From: Astrobacterium formosum
Lineage (GTDB): Bacteria > Pseudomonadota > Alphaproteobacteria > Rhizobiales > Xanthobacteraceae
DNA length: 64,000 nucleotides
Reading direction: 5' to 3'
Assembly (NCBI GenBank): GCA_030848545.1
Contig: JAVDCA010000001.1
Location: forward strand, 310,001-374,000
Shown: piece after piece, positions 26,917 through 35,979 of the stretch
Numbering within the stretch: the stretch's first letter is position 1
Layout: every line of letters starts with the position of its first letter
The notes under the pieces: model-generated
Told to the model about the DNA's origin: nothing
The model's input: only the letters and a program-made list of their open reading frames with translations
Databases searched by the model: none
Position numbers and translations under genes: made by a program

Positions 26917-28413
26917 ATGGCGGACGCATTTCAGCTCGGTTTCGGCCCTCTTTCGGCGCCCAAGACAGGTGTCCTGGTCGTTTTCTGCGATGACCATCTC
27001 GCCCTGGGCAGCGCCACCAAGCGGGCGCTGGGCCGCGCCGCCGATCTCATCGAACAGGCCGCCAAGGCCGACTGGTTCAAGGGCAAGAACGGCGCCGTCG
27101 TCGAGCTCCTGGCGCCGCAAGGTCTCGCCGCCAACCGCCTGGTCGTCATCGGGGCCGGCAAGATCGGCGACCTGAAGCCGCAGGACTTCGTCAAGCTGGG
27201 CGGCGTCGCCATGGGTAAGGTTCCGGCCGGCGCCGAGCGCGTCACCATCTTCGCCGACCTGCCGGGCCGGCCCATGACCGACGTCCAGATCGCCGATCTT
27301 GCTCTCGGCATACGCCTGCGCAACTACACGTTCGAACGTTACAAGACCAAGAAGAAAGACGCCGACGACAAGGCCGCGATGGTCCGCGTCGAGATTGCCG
27401 CGGCGGACCCGCGCGCCGCGCAAACCCTCTGGCGCCGTCGCGGTGCCCTCGCGGACGGCGTGATCGTCGCCCGGGATCTTGTCCACGAACCCCCCAATGT
27501 CCTTTTCCCGGCCGAGTTCGCGCGCCGCGCCGGCGCCTTGAGGAAACTCGGCGTCTCAGTCCAGGTGCTCGACGAACCGGCCATGCGCAAGCTCGGCATG
27601 AACGCGCTTCTCGGCGTCGGGCAGGGATCCGACCACGACAGCCGGGTGGTGGTGATGCGCTGGAACGGCGGCAAGCGAGGCGAGCCGCCGATCGCTTTCG
27701 TGGGCAAGGGCGTCTGCTTCGACTCCGGCGGCATTTCCATCAAGCCGGCGGCCGGCATGGAAGACATGAAAGGCGACATGGCGGGCGCCGCCTGCGTGAC
27801 AGGTCTGATGCGGGCACTGGCTGGCCGCAAGGCCAAGGTCAATGCGGTCGGCGTCGTCGGTCTCGTCGAGAACATGCCAGACGGCAAGGCCCAGCGCCCC
27901 GGCGACATCGTCAAGACCATGGCGGGGCACACCATCGAGATCATCAACACCGACGCCGAGGGCCGCCTCGTCCTCGCCGACGTGCTGCACTACACCAACA
28001 CCCGCTTCAAGCCGCGATTCATGATCGATCTCGCCACCCTGACGGGTGCGATCATGGTCGCGCTGGGGCAGGAGTATGCTGGCATGTTCGTCAACGACGA
28101 CGCGCTCGCGTCCCACCTCACCGAGGCCGGACAGGCCACCGGAGAAAAGGTGTGGCGCATGCCGCTGGGTCCGGAATACGACAAGCTGATCGAGTCGAGA
28201 TTTGCCGACATGAAGAACACCGGCGGTCGCCACGGCGGTGCAAGCACGGCGGCGGCGCTGCTCGCCCGTTTCGTCGGCAACACGCCCTGGGCCCATCTCG
28301 ACATCGCCGGCACTGCACTCGGCTCGTCCCAGACGGACATCAACCGGAGCTGGAGCTCGGGCTGGGGCGTGCGGCTGCTGGACCGGCTGGTGGCTGAACA
28401 CTACGAAAAGTAG
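26917..28413 (+). CDS. pepA: Leucyl aminopeptidase (M17)
   Basis: A 498-residue cytosolic di-zinc aminopeptidase. The C-terminal catalytic domain shows [20 protein letters not shown], the metal/catalytic [13 protein letters not shown] and the signature [16 protein letters not shown], followed by [20 protein letters not shown]. The N-terminal half is the usual macro-like domain. It removes N-terminal residues from peptides in the cytosol. In Alphaproteobacteria it is usually followed directly by holC; here a three-gene cassette intervenes. Confidence 0.97.
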   Translation: MADAFQLGFGPLSAPKTGVLVVFCDDHLALGSATKRALGRAADLIEQAAKADWFKGKNGAVVELLAPQGLAANRLVVIGAGKIGDLKPQDFVKLGGVAMGKVPAGAERVTIFADLPGRPMTDVQIADLALGIRLRNYTFERYKTKKKDADDKAAMVRVEIAAADPRAAQTLWRRRGALADGVIVARDLVHEPPNVLFPAEFARRAGALRKLGVSVQVLDEPAMRKLGMNALLGVGQGSDHDSRVVVMRWNGGKRGEPPIAFVGKGVCFDSGGISIKPAAGMEDMKGDMAGAACVTGLMRALAGRKAKVNAVGVVGLVENMPDGKAQRPGDIVKTMAGHTIEIINTDAEGRLVLADVLHYTNTRFKPRFMIDLATLTGAIMVALGQEYAGMFVNDDALASHLTEAGQATGEKVWRMPLGPEYDKLIESRFADMKNTGGRHGGASTAAALLARFVGNTPWAHLDIAGTALGSSQTDINRSWSSGWGVRLLDRLVAEHYEK

Positions 28414-28492
28414 TATCCGCCCGCCGCTCTCCTCTGGATTGTCCGAGTCGGCTCCGTCGTGCTAGCCTGGAAGCAGCGTGGGGGAGGGACGG

Positions 28493-28912
28493 ATGGCGTC
28501 GGTCTTTCGCATTCATCGCCCAGGAACACTCGTCGCTCACGGCGCCCAGGCTGATGACCTGTCGGCCTATATGGGACGCCTGATCCGGCTGATTCCGGCC
28601 GAGGTGCTCGGCGTCTACCAGACATTGTACGGGATATTTGCCCAACCCCCGGCGACCCGCATCCTGGAATGGCTGCCGGTGATCGGCCTTGCTTTGGTGA
28701 TCCTGGTGCGCAGCTGGGGCACGCGCGATGCCGGCGACGGCTGGTCGTCGGTACAGTGGCTCGCGGTCGGCATATCGGCGCTTTCTTTCGTGATCTGGGT
28801 GCTCGTATCGGGGCATTCGATCCTCGGCTTCGTGTTGCCCGACCTGCGCATCGGTTCCGGCCTGATGGTGCTGTGGGTGTTCGCGATCCCCTATTTCTAC
28901 AAGGGAGCCTGA
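28493..28912 (+). CDS. Hypothetical inner-membrane protein of the protease cassette
   Basis: A 139-residue protein with a soluble N terminus (about 1-45) and three hydrophobic segments: WLPVIGLALVILVRSWG, SVQWLAVGISALSFVIWVLV and IGSGLMVLWVFAIPYF. Between the first and second is a short charged loop. ATG 28493 follows gggagggacgg, a good ribosome-binding site; GTG 28478 is less likely. It ends 28 bases before the trypsin-like protease gene and is on the same strand, so the two are probably co-transcribed. No family is recognised. A membrane sensor, anchor or pore partner of the protease is a guess. Confidence 0.72.
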   Translation: MASVFRIHRPGTLVAHGAQADDLSAYMGRLIRLIPAEVLGVYQTLYGIFAQPPATRILEWLPVIGLALVILVRSWGTRDAGDGWSSVQWLAVGISALSFVIWVLVSGHSILGFVLPDLRIGSGLMVLWVFAIPYFYKGA

Positions 28913-28940
28913 TGTCCACGATATCGGGTGAACGCGGACC

Positions 28941-30089
28941 ATGACGCTTGATGAGGCCGAGGCACTCAGGGAAACGCTGAGCGCCGAGTTCGCGCGCGCG
29001 GGGGCGATGAACCTCGTACAGCAACGCATCGACGCTCGGCGGATCAATGGCTTCGTGCGTTCACTGATGGAGCGGCCGATGCGCGAACTGCCGCGCATCT
29101 TCGCCGCAAGCGAGCCTTCGCTCGTGGGCGCCGCCCGAAGCGGGCGCGCGCTTAAGTCCGCCGCCTTCCCGCCGCTCTCGAGGATCATCGCCCATGGCGT
29201 CGCCGACGATGCGAAGCCCAATCTGTCGATCGGCTTTTCGGCGCCGGCGAAGAACGACTACCGTCTCGAGGTCCGGCTGCAGAATCCCACCGTCGCCACG
29301 GTCCTCTATGCCCAGGAGGTCGTCCGGCGCGCGAAGGGACAGGCGCGCATTGCCGAGTATCGCGAGCTCAGGTGCCATAGTGGTTCGCGGGCCGCCGCCA
29401 CGGCTGCGGGATTGTCGATCGGCCATTCGATCGGCCATGCCAAAGGGCAGGCGGGTTCGATCGGGCTGTTCGTCAGCTCGCCCGGTGGCGTCGGGGTTTT
29501 GTCCAACAGTCACATCCTCGCCCGCTGCGGACGAGCCCGGCGGGGCGACTCGATCTATGCGCCGCACCACACCGATTTCCGCTCCCCACCCAAGGTGGCG
29601 CTGCTGCGCGAGTTCTGCAGCCTGATCCAGGACGATGCCGTTCCGTTCGACGCCGCCTTCGCAACCCTGATCGATGGCGTTGTACATAGCGGCAATAAGA
29701 TACCGACTGGATTGCCGGGCGGCGGCAAGAGGATCGTTGCCGCCCGGTCGAAGCCGGAGCCTGGCCGCCTCAAGGTGTCAAAGATCGGGCGGACCAGTGG
29801 TCATACAACTGGGATCTTTTCGGCGGTCGGGGTTAGCCCTACCTTGGAGTATGCGGGCCTGGGTGAGGTCAAGCTGACCGGGATGCTCGAAATCCTGTGG
29901 GACCGCCCCGACAAGGCATTCAGTCAACCGGGAGATTCCGGCAGCGTTGTCTTTCGTCCCGACACCATGGAAGCCATCGCCCTGGTGGTCGGGGGTGGCG
30001 TTCGGATGGTCGACGGCGTTTCGGAAGGCGTGAGCATCGCCTGTCCGCTCGATCAGGCGATGACGGAATGGAATTTGAGGCTGTTATGA
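28941..30089 (+). CDS. Cytoplasmic trypsin-like serine protease
   Basis: A 382-residue protein with no signal peptide. The C-terminal 220 residues have a chymotrypsin-fold pattern: AGSIGLFVSS, His191 in VLSNSHILA, Asp237 in PFDAAFATL and Ser333 in SQPGDSGSVVF, with VSKIGRTSGHTTGIFSAVG between them. The first 140 residues are helical, then beta-rich (IGFSAPAKNDYRLEVRLQN), perhaps a regulatory domain. The triad spacing fits an active enzyme of the NAL1-like or bacterial intracellular trypsin group rather than DegP/HtrA (no PDZ). The upstream neighbour encodes a membrane protein and the downstream one a 74-residue protein. Substrate and trigger are unknown. Confidence 0.82.
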   Translation: MTLDEAEALRETLSAEFARAGAMNLVQQRIDARRINGFVRSLMERPMRELPRIFAASEPSLVGAARSGRALKSAAFPPLSRIIAHGVADDAKPNLSIGFSAPAKNDYRLEVRLQNPTVATVLYAQEVVRRAKGQARIAEYRELRCHSGSRAAATAAGLSIGHSIGHAKGQAGSIGLFVSSPGGVGVLSNSHILARCGRARRGDSIYAPHHTDFRSPPKVALLREFCSLIQDDAVPFDAAFATLIDGVVHSGNKIPTGLPGGGKRIVAARSKPEPGRLKVSKIGRTSGHTTGIFSAVGVSPTLEYAGLGEVKLTGMLEILWDRPDKAFSQPGDSGSVVFRPDTMEAIALVVGGGVRMVDGVSEGVSIACPLDQAMTEWNLRLL

Positions 30090-30138
30090 CCGATCCGGCG
30101 TATAAGTTGGCGCAAAGCAGGCCATGCAGGAACCAGCA

Positions 30139-30363
30139 ATGAGTGTCGACCGACTTGAGAAGGCCGCCGATCGGGCCCGCAATCTTTTGCGGAACCGGTC
30201 CGATGTCGGTTCGGTCGGCGTTTCGCGTAATCCGGATGGCAATCTATGTGTCCGCGTCGACGTCGACCCCGGCACCGACAAGGACGCCATCCGCAATCTC
30301 CTGCAGCCGATCGAGGCGCCGGTTGTGGTGCGCTCCGTCGGCGGCGTGCTGCGCGCGCATTAA
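30139..30363 (+). CDS. Small protein downstream of the trypsin-like protease
   Basis: A 74-residue soluble protein, MSVDRLEKAADRARNLL then a beta-alpha-beta-like body (VGSVGVSRNPDGNLCVRVDV, DKDAIRNLLQPIEAPVVV). The VGSVGVS...LCVRVDV pattern resembles the short GVGVG-type domain found at the front of some bacterial NAL1-like proteases. It may be a detached subunit of the neighbouring protease. aggaacc precedes ATG 30139; ATG 30124 would add five residues. It lies 49 bases after the protease and 25 before holC. Confidence 0.7.
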   Translation: MSVDRLEKAADRARNLLRNRSDVGSVGVSRNPDGNLCVRVDVDPGTDKDAIRNLLQPIEAPVVVRSVGGVLRAH

Positions 30364-30388
30364 TTGGAGGCGGTGCGACGTCCGGGCC

Positions 30389-30841
30389 ATGACAGAGTTG
30401 TTGTTCTATCACTTGCAGAACCAGGCCATGGAGCGGGTGCTGCCGCCGCTCTTGGAAAAGACGCTGGCGCGCGGTTGGCGGGCGGTGGTGCAGTGCGCTT
30501 CCGAGGAGCGGGTCGAGGCTCTCGATGCCCATCTTTGGACCTATCGGGACGACGCCTTCCTGCCGCACGGCACCCACCGCGAGGCGACGGCGGCCGATCA
30601 GCCGATCCTGATCACGGTTCATGACGGCAATCCCAACGGTGCCGCCGTCCGGTTCCTCATCGACGGCGCGTCGGTACCGGCCGATCCCACCGGGTACGAA
30701 CGCCTGGTCCTGATTTTCGACGGCGAGGACGAGGAGGCGCTCAAAGACGCCCGCGCGAAGTGGACGGCCGCCAAGGCGGCCGGGTTGGGGGTCACCTACT
30801 GGCAGGCGGATGAAAACGGCCGCTGGTCGCGCAAAGGCTAG
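30389..30841 (+). CDS. holC: DNA polymerase III subunit chi
   Basis: A 150-residue HolC, which links the clamp loader to SSB. It has MTELLFYHLQNQAMERVLPPL-type opening features, CASEERVEALDAHLWTY, FLPHGTHREA, PILITVHDGNPNGA and GEDEEALKDARAKW, all family features. In alphaproteobacteria it normally follows pepA. ATG 30389 is chosen on homology, since the longer frame upstream overlaps the preceding gene. Confidence 0.95.
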   Translation: MTELLFYHLQNQAMERVLPPLLEKTLARGWRAVVQCASEERVEALDAHLWTYRDDAFLPHGTHREATAADQPILITVHDGNPNGAAVRFLIDGASVPADPTGYERLVLIFDGEDEEALKDARAKWTAAKAAGLGVTYWQADENGRWSRKG

Positions 30842-31042
30842 GGACTCGCCGCGAAAAGGATACCAGTTTGTCCGGGAAGGCGCGTGAAATTGGGGCATTC
30901 GCGCGCCTGAGGTAACTACGTTTGTGCGACCCGTGGGGAAGCCATTGCGGCTGCGGTGGAAGTCAGCGCAAAATCTCGCCCGAATTCGCCCTCATATCGG
31001 CTGGCAACACGGGATGGCTCTGCCATGCGGTATTCTTTCGAG

Positions 31043-31588
31043 ATGCGGTATCTTGTGCGCCCGGCCCTGTGGGCCTCGCTGGCGCTGGCCGCAGCTGCCT
31101 GCTCGTCCGTTCCGGCGATCAATGAAGTCAAGCTCATGCCGGAGATGCGCAGTATACTGCCCTCGAATTCCAACACCTATTTGAACGCCACCGCGATGCG
31201 CACCCTCAAGCCCGCCGGTCCCCAGGATCTGGTGGACGGCCAGGGAGTGTGTGCCGGGGCGCCGCCCGTGGAGGCGGCTCCGGTCGCAGAAGGCGCCAAT
31301 ACCGACGGGCAGCTTCAGTTTTCGCGCCCGGTCGTGCTGGAAATGACCGAATGCGAAGTTGCCCGCGCGCTGGGCCCGCCGGCGAGCACGGAAGTGGGCG
31401 CCAACGAAGGCGGGCAGCGCAGCGTCGTCATGACCTATACGGGTGGCGAGCGGGCCGCCATTTACAGGTTTGCCGCCGGCCGCTTGGTATCGATCGAGCG
31501 CGGTCCGGAAACGGCGGCGCCCAAGCCCGACAAGAAGACCGGCCGCAAGGCGGCTCCGGCGAAGAAGCGGACCGCCCCGGGCGCCTGA
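31043..31588 (+). CDS. Hypothetical lipoprotein
   Basis: A 181-residue protein starting MRYLVRPALWASLALAAAACSS, a clear lipoprotein signal peptide with Cys about 21. The mature part has a low-complexity Pro/Ala stretch near 75 and a conserved-looking segment (QFSRPVVLEMTECEVARALG, VMTYTGGERAAIYRFAAGRL). That segment resembles small bacterial OmlA/BamE-like domains in layout only. It ends in a Lys-rich tail (KPDKKTGRKAAPAKKRT). ATG 31025 would add six residues before the signal. No function can be named. Confidence 0.75.
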   Translation: MRYLVRPALWASLALAAAACSSVPAINEVKLMPEMRSILPSNSNTYLNATAMRTLKPAGPQDLVDGQGVCAGAPPVEAAPVAEGANTDGQLQFSRPVVLEMTECEVARALGPPASTEVGANEGGQRSVVMTYTGGERAAIYRFAAGRLVSIERGPETAAPKPDKKTGRKAAPAKKRTAPGA

Positions 31589-31723
31589 TATCGAACGCCT
31601 GAGGGCCGGCGTCACGATGCCGCGGCCGTACCGCGGCTGTGGTGGGGGCTGACGCGTCGGCGGCGCGGACCGGAGTTCCCATATGGATGCGGGGGCGCGA
31701 ACAGATCCAAGGAATCGAGGTCG

Positions 31724-33283
31724 ATGATCCCATCCCAAACCATTTGGGCGCCCGTCCGGAATAGTCTGGCCCGGGCTTTGCTCGCCCTCGGTGTTGCCGC
31801 CGTTCTTGCGCATGCGCCCCTGACCGGTGCAAGCCCGGCATTCGCCCAAGCGCCACCGGCGGCGCAGGCGGCCCAGAAGGTCCAGGACGACAAACGCCTG
31901 CCGGCGGATGTCAGTCGTGACCACACGCTCGATCTGTCGGGCCGTGCATTGCGGTTTACCGCCACCGCCGGCTCGATTCCGCTGTTCGAGGGCGAGGGCG
32001 GCGATCTCATCGCGGAGGTCGCCGTCACGGCCTTCATACGCTCCGACGCCAAGGCGGGCGAACGACCGGTCACCTTCGTGTTCAACGGTGGACCCGGCGC
32101 GGCGTCCGCCTATCTCAATATCGGGGCGCTCGGTCCCTGGCGGCTGCCGCTCGGCCGCATCGCGCCGTCGGTGTCGCCGGAACTCGTCGCCAACGGCGAG
32201 ACCTGGCTCGACTTCACCGATCTGGTCTTCATCGATCCGCCGGGCACCGGCTACAGCCGCGTCGTCGCCGGCAAGGACGGCGCCCGCAAACGGCTGTGGT
32301 CCGTCGACGGCGACGCCGACGCGCTCGCGGTGGTGATCCGCAAATGGGTGGAAAAGTCCGGCCGCCAGGCCTCGCCCAAGTTCATCGCCGGCGAGAGCTA
32401 TGGCGGATTCCGGGCCCCGAAGGTCGGCCGCGAATTGCGCCAGCAGGGCATCGCGGTGCGTGGTCTGGTGATGATCTCGCCGGTGATCGATTTCGCCGGC
32501 CTCGGCCAGCGGCGGCACGCCCCCATGTCCTTTGTCCACCTGCTGCCGTCGCTGGCGGCGGCCGCCCTGGATGCGGGCGGCAAGTTCGAAAGATCGGCGC
32601 TCGAGCCGGTCGAGCGCTATGCGATCGGCGACTATCTCGACGACCTCCTCAAGGGTGAGCGCGACGCCGCCGCGGTCGAACGCATTTCCGCGCGGGTGGC
32701 GGCGTTGACCGGCCTTGATGCCGACCTCGTCAAGCGCCGCGCCGGCCGCATCGATCCCGGCACCTTCCAGCGCCAGTTCCATCGCGGCCGAAAGCTCGTC
32801 GGCAGCGCCTACGATCCCACCGTGACGGCGTTCGATCCCTCGCCGAGTTCGCGCAATTCGCGTTTCACCGACCCGGTGCTCGACGCCATGACGGCGCCGC
32901 TCACCAGCGCCATGACGGGCCTGTATCGCGACAAGCTCGGCTGGGTGGTCGAGCGGCCCTACCGCCTGCTCGAACGCGATGTGTCGTCGGGATGGGATTG
33001 GGGGCGCGGGCGCTCGTCGCCCGAAGTCGTCGACGATCTGCGCGACCTCGTCGCCGCCGATGGCGCCGTGCGGGTCCTGGTGGTTCACGGTGCCAACGAT
33101 CTGGTCACGCCCTATTTCGCCAACAAGCTCCTGCTCGACCAGTTGCCGGTCTACGGCTCCGCCGATCGCGTCAAGCTGGAAGTCTATGCCGGCGGCCACA
33201 TGTTCTACGATCGCGACGCCTCGCGCCGGGCCCTGCACGCGGACGCCGCCGCCATGTACCGGGCCGCGACGGCGTCGGAGTGA
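31724..33283 (+). CDS. Secreted S10-family serine carboxypeptidase
   Basis: A 519-residue alpha/beta-hydrolase of peptidase family S10. The signal peptide is about 1-42 (LLALGVAAVLAHAPLTGASPAFAQ). It shows the oxyanion FNGGPGAASAYL, Ser225 in AGESYGGFRAP, Asp459 in GANDLVTPYF and His492 in AGGHMFYDRD, so the triad is complete. It is predicted to act in the periplasm or outside the cell, removing C-terminal residues from peptides. It converges with the ABC-F gene, one base apart. Confidence 0.93.
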   Translation: MIPSQTIWAPVRNSLARALLALGVAAVLAHAPLTGASPAFAQAPPAAQAAQKVQDDKRLPADVSRDHTLDLSGRALRFTATAGSIPLFEGEGGDLIAEVAVTAFIRSDAKAGERPVTFVFNGGPGAASAYLNIGALGPWRLPLGRIAPSVSPELVANGETWLDFTDLVFIDPPGTGYSRVVAGKDGARKRLWSVDGDADALAVVIRKWVEKSGRQASPKFIAGESYGGFRAPKVGRELRQQGIAVRGLVMISPVIDFAGLGQRRHAPMSFVHLLPSLAAAALDAGGKFERSALEPVERYAIGDYLDDLLKGERDAAAVERISARVAALTGLDADLVKRRAGRIDPGTFQRQFHRGRKLVGSAYDPTVTAFDPSPSSRNSRFTDPVLDAMTAPLTSAMTGLYRDKLGWVVERPYRLLERDVSSGWDWGRGRSSPEVVDDLRDLVAADGAVRVLVVHGANDLVTPYFANKLLLDQLPVYGSADRVKLEVYAGGHMFYDRDASRRALHADAAAMYRAATASE

Positions 33284-33284
33284 A

Positions 33285-35162
33285 TTATTCCGCCGCGGCG
33301 CTCTCGTATTCGCCGCTCAACACCAGCCAGTCCTCTTCCGCTGTCGCGAGCGTCGCCGCGGCGTCGGCGCGTTCCTTGGCGAGCGCGGTCGCCTTGGCGG
33401 GATCGCGGACATAGAGGGCGGCGTCGGCGAGCGCCGCGTCGATGTCGCCGATGCGGCGGCTCATCTCGGCCATGCGCTTCTCGGCGGCGACGATCTTGCG
33501 CTTGAGCGGGGCGAGTTCGGCGCGGCGTTCGGCGGCGGCACGGCGCTGGTCGGAACGGGAATTCTTCTCGCCCGCCTTCTTGTCGCGCCCGGCTTCGCCG
33601 CCGGACAGGATCAGCCGGCGATAGTCGTCGAGATCGCCGTCGAAGGGGGAGACGCCACCGTCGGCGACGAGCCACAGCCGGTCGGCACAGGCCTCCAGGA
33701 GATAGCGGTCGTGGGAGACGAGCACGACGGCGCCGGGAAACTCGTTGATGGCCTCGATCAGCGCCGCGCGGCTGTCGATGTCGAGATGGTTGGTGGGCTC
33801 GTCGAGGAGGATGAGATTGGGGCCCGCGAAGGTCGCGAGCCCCAGGAGCAGCCGCGCCTTCTCGCCGCCCGACAGACTGGCGACGGCGGTGTCGGCGGCG
33901 GCGGCGGAAAACCCGATCGCGCCGGCGCGGGCCCGTACCTTGGATTCGGGTGCGTCCGGCATCAGCGCGCGCAGGTGTGAATAGGGCGAGCCCTGCGGGT
34001 TCAATTCGTCGAGCTGGTGCTGGGCGAAATAGCCGACGTCGAGCCGGTCGGCGCGGGTAACGCGCCCCGCCACGGGTTCGAGCCGGCCGGCGATCAGTTT
34101 GGCGAGGGTCGACTTGCCGTTGCCGTTGGCGCCGAGGAGCGCGACGCGGTCGTCGTCGTCGATACGCAGGTTCAGCCGCTTGAGCACCGGCTTGCCCGGT
34201 TCGTAGCCGACGCTGACGCCGTCCATGGCGATGATCGGCGGCGACAAGGTTTTCTCCGGTACCGGGAAGACGATCTCGCGCACCTCCTCGGTGGCGATCG
34301 CGGCGACCGGCTCCATCCTGGCCAGGAGCTTGAGGCGCGACTGCGCCTGGCGGGCCTTGGTCGCCTTGGCGCGGAAGCGCTCCACGAAGGCGACGAGCTT
34401 CTTGCGTTCCGCGTCCTGCTTCTTGGCGGCCTTCTGGTCGAGCAGAATCCGTTCGCGCCGCTGGCGCTCGAACGACGAATAGGTGCCGCGATAGAAGGTG
34501 AGCTTGCCGCCCTCGAGATGCAGGATCGAGTCGACCGCGTTGTCCAGCAGGTCGCGGTCGTGGCTGATCACGATCACGGTGCGGGGATAGCGGGCGAGGT
34601 GGTCCTCGAGCCAGAGCGTGCCTTCGAGGTCGAGATAGTTGGTGGGTTCGTCGAGGAGCAGGAGGTCCGGTTCGGAGAACAGCACGGCGGCGAGCGCGAC
34701 GCGCATGCGCCAGCCGCCGGAGAAGTCCGAGCAGGGCCGCTGCTGCTGCTCATCGGAGAAGCCGAGGCCGGCGAGGATTTCGGCGGCGCGCGCCGGAGCC
34801 GCGTGGGCGCCGATATCGGCGAGCCGTGTCTGGATGTCGGCGATGCGATGGGGATCGCGGGCGTGCTCGGCCTCGGCGAGGAGTGCGGTGCGCTCGTGGT
34901 CGGCCGAAAGAACGACGTCGATCAGCCGCTCAGGGCCATCGGGCGCCTCCTGCAGCAGGCGGCCGATGCGGGCGCGGGGCGGCAACGACATGCGACCGTG
35001 CTCGGTGGCGATCTCGCCCGCAATGGCACGGAACAGGGTCGACTTGCCGGTGCCGTTGCGGCCGACGAGCCCGACCCGCGCACCGTCCGGGACGGCGACG
35101 GAGGCTTCCTCGACCAGAAGCCGGCCGGCAATCCGAATGGATAGATCTTCGATGATCAGCAT
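33285..35162 (-). CDS. ABC-F family ATPase (YheS-like)
   Basis: A 625-residue soluble protein with two ATP-binding cassettes: Walker A GLVGRNGTGKSTLFRAI and LLGANGNGKSTLAKLI, signatures DFSGGWRMR and LSGGEKARLLLG, and Walker B LLLLDEPTNYLD and LILLDEPTNHLD. The two are joined by the charged P-site linker that defines ABC-F proteins (FERQRRERILLDQKAAKKQD). It ends with a coiled-coil tail (AELAPLKRKIVAAEKRMAEM). Such proteins bind ribosomes and relieve stalling or drug effects. There are no membrane parts, so it is not a transporter. Confidence 0.93.
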   Translation of the reverse strand: MLIIEDLSIRIAGRLLVEEASVAVPDGARVGLVGRNGTGKSTLFRAIAGEIATEHGRMSLPPRARIGRLLQEAPDGPERLIDVVLSADHERTALLAEAEHARDPHRIADIQTRLADIGAHAAPARAAEILAGLGFSDEQQQRPCSDFSGGWRMRVALAAVLFSEPDLLLLDEPTNYLDLEGTLWLEDHLARYPRTVIVISHDRDLLDNAVDSILHLEGGKLTFYRGTYSSFERQRRERILLDQKAAKKQDAERKKLVAFVERFRAKATKARQAQSRLKLLARMEPVAAIATEEVREIVFPVPEKTLSPPIIAMDGVSVGYEPGKPVLKRLNLRIDDDDRVALLGANGNGKSTLAKLIAGRLEPVAGRVTRADRLDVGYFAQHQLDELNPQGSPYSHLRALMPDAPESKVRARAGAIGFSAAAADTAVASLSGGEKARLLLGLATFAGPNLILLDEPTNHLDIDSRAALIEAINEFPGAVVLVSHDRYLLEACADRLWLVADGGVSPFDGDLDDYRRLILSGGEAGRDKKAGEKNSRSDQRRAAAERRAELAPLKRKIVAAEKRMAEMSRRIGDIDAALADAALYVRDPAKATALAKERADAAATLATAEEDWLVLSGEYESAAAE

Positions 35163-35216
35163 GGGGTCTTGGTAGCGGCGGGCCCGGGGTTCGGCAATCG
35201 TCTTCGGCCGAACTCG

Positions 35217-35618
35217 TCAGGGCGGGGACTGCTCCGGCGTCCCGTCGAGGCAATTTGAGATCGCCTGCAACAGTTCCCGGGGACGGAACGGTTTGTGGAT
35301 GACCATCGCGGCGCCGCGTTCGGTGGCGGCCGTCAGGACGTCGGACGCCCCGCCCGACGGGCTGCGGCCGACGGCGCCCGACGTGGCGATGATCGGCAGG
35401 GCTGGCACCATGGCGCGCAGGCGGGCGATGGTCTCCAGGCCGTCGAGGCCCGGCATGTACATGTCCACGATGGCGATATCGAAGCTCGTCGCCCGGGCGA
35501 GGTCGAGGCCGGCCTGGCCGTCCTCGGCGGCGATCACGGCGTGACCCTCCTGGTCGAGGATCAGGGAAATGGCGGAGCGGACCGCGGCGTCGTCGTCGAT
35601 GAGCAGGATGCGTGGCAT
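35217..35618 (-). CDS. Single-domain response regulator
   Basis: A 133-residue CheY-like receiver alone. The acidic pocket is at residues 8-10 (LLIDDDAAVRSAI), the phosphoacceptor Asp52 lies in AIVDMYMPGLDG, Thr/Ser is in IIATSGA and the conserved Lys in VIHKPFRPREL. There is no output domain, so it acts by protein contact. No histidine kinase is adjacent. An EAL gene lies 362 bases away on the other strand and could be linked functionally. Confidence 0.93.
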   Translation of the reverse strand: MPRILLIDDDAAVRSAISLILDQEGHAVIAAEDGQAGLDLARATSFDIAIVDMYMPGLDGLETIARLRAMVPALPIIATSGAVGRSPSGGASDVLTAATERGAAMVIHKPFRPRELLQAISNCLDGTPEQSPP

Positions 35619-35979
35619 GGTGGTCTGGTGCGGCGCGTGCTTTTAAAAACCGTCGAGCCGGAGAACCATACCGAACTCCGGCCCCGATGGGGAGTTCCGA
35701 ATCCATCCCTTTGGCGGGCTTGGCCTACGAAGCCAGCGGCACGGACGCGTCGTTGCGGCTTTGGTAACATGGAACCATGCATCGGCGTGGTCTTGCCCTG
35801 CCGCTTGCGGGATTTGAGGAATTCGCCCGGCCGGCGGTCGGGGGTGCGTTCGATGGCCGCGCCGGTCACGCCGTCGTGGACGATTTCGCAACCATGAAAA
35901 GGCGGCGGAACCGGCAAAACACCAATGTTTAAGACAATTCCTCTACGACCCGAAGAGGGCAGGGAGTTCGACTAAAGCG
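35619..35979. other. Gap between response regulator and EAL gene
   Basis: 361 bases. Open frames on either strand show no family features or good ribosome-binding sites. The divergent promoters for the receiver and the EAL protein should lie here. Nothing else is recognised. Confidence 0.35.

Noticed and set aside
28941-30089. DegP/HtrA protease
   Set aside because: No signal peptide, no PDZ domain, and GDSGS rather than GNSGGxL around the serine.
30992-33238. A 748-codon minus-strand frame opposite the lipoprotein and S10 peptidase
   Set aside because: It spans two real genes with intact signal peptides and catalytic motifs on the plus strand; its translation is His/Arg-rich noise.
35619-35979. 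A PilZ-type gene between the receiver and EAL genes
   Set aside because: Frames contain scattered Arg-rich words but no intact RxxxR and DxSxxG pattern and no suitable start.
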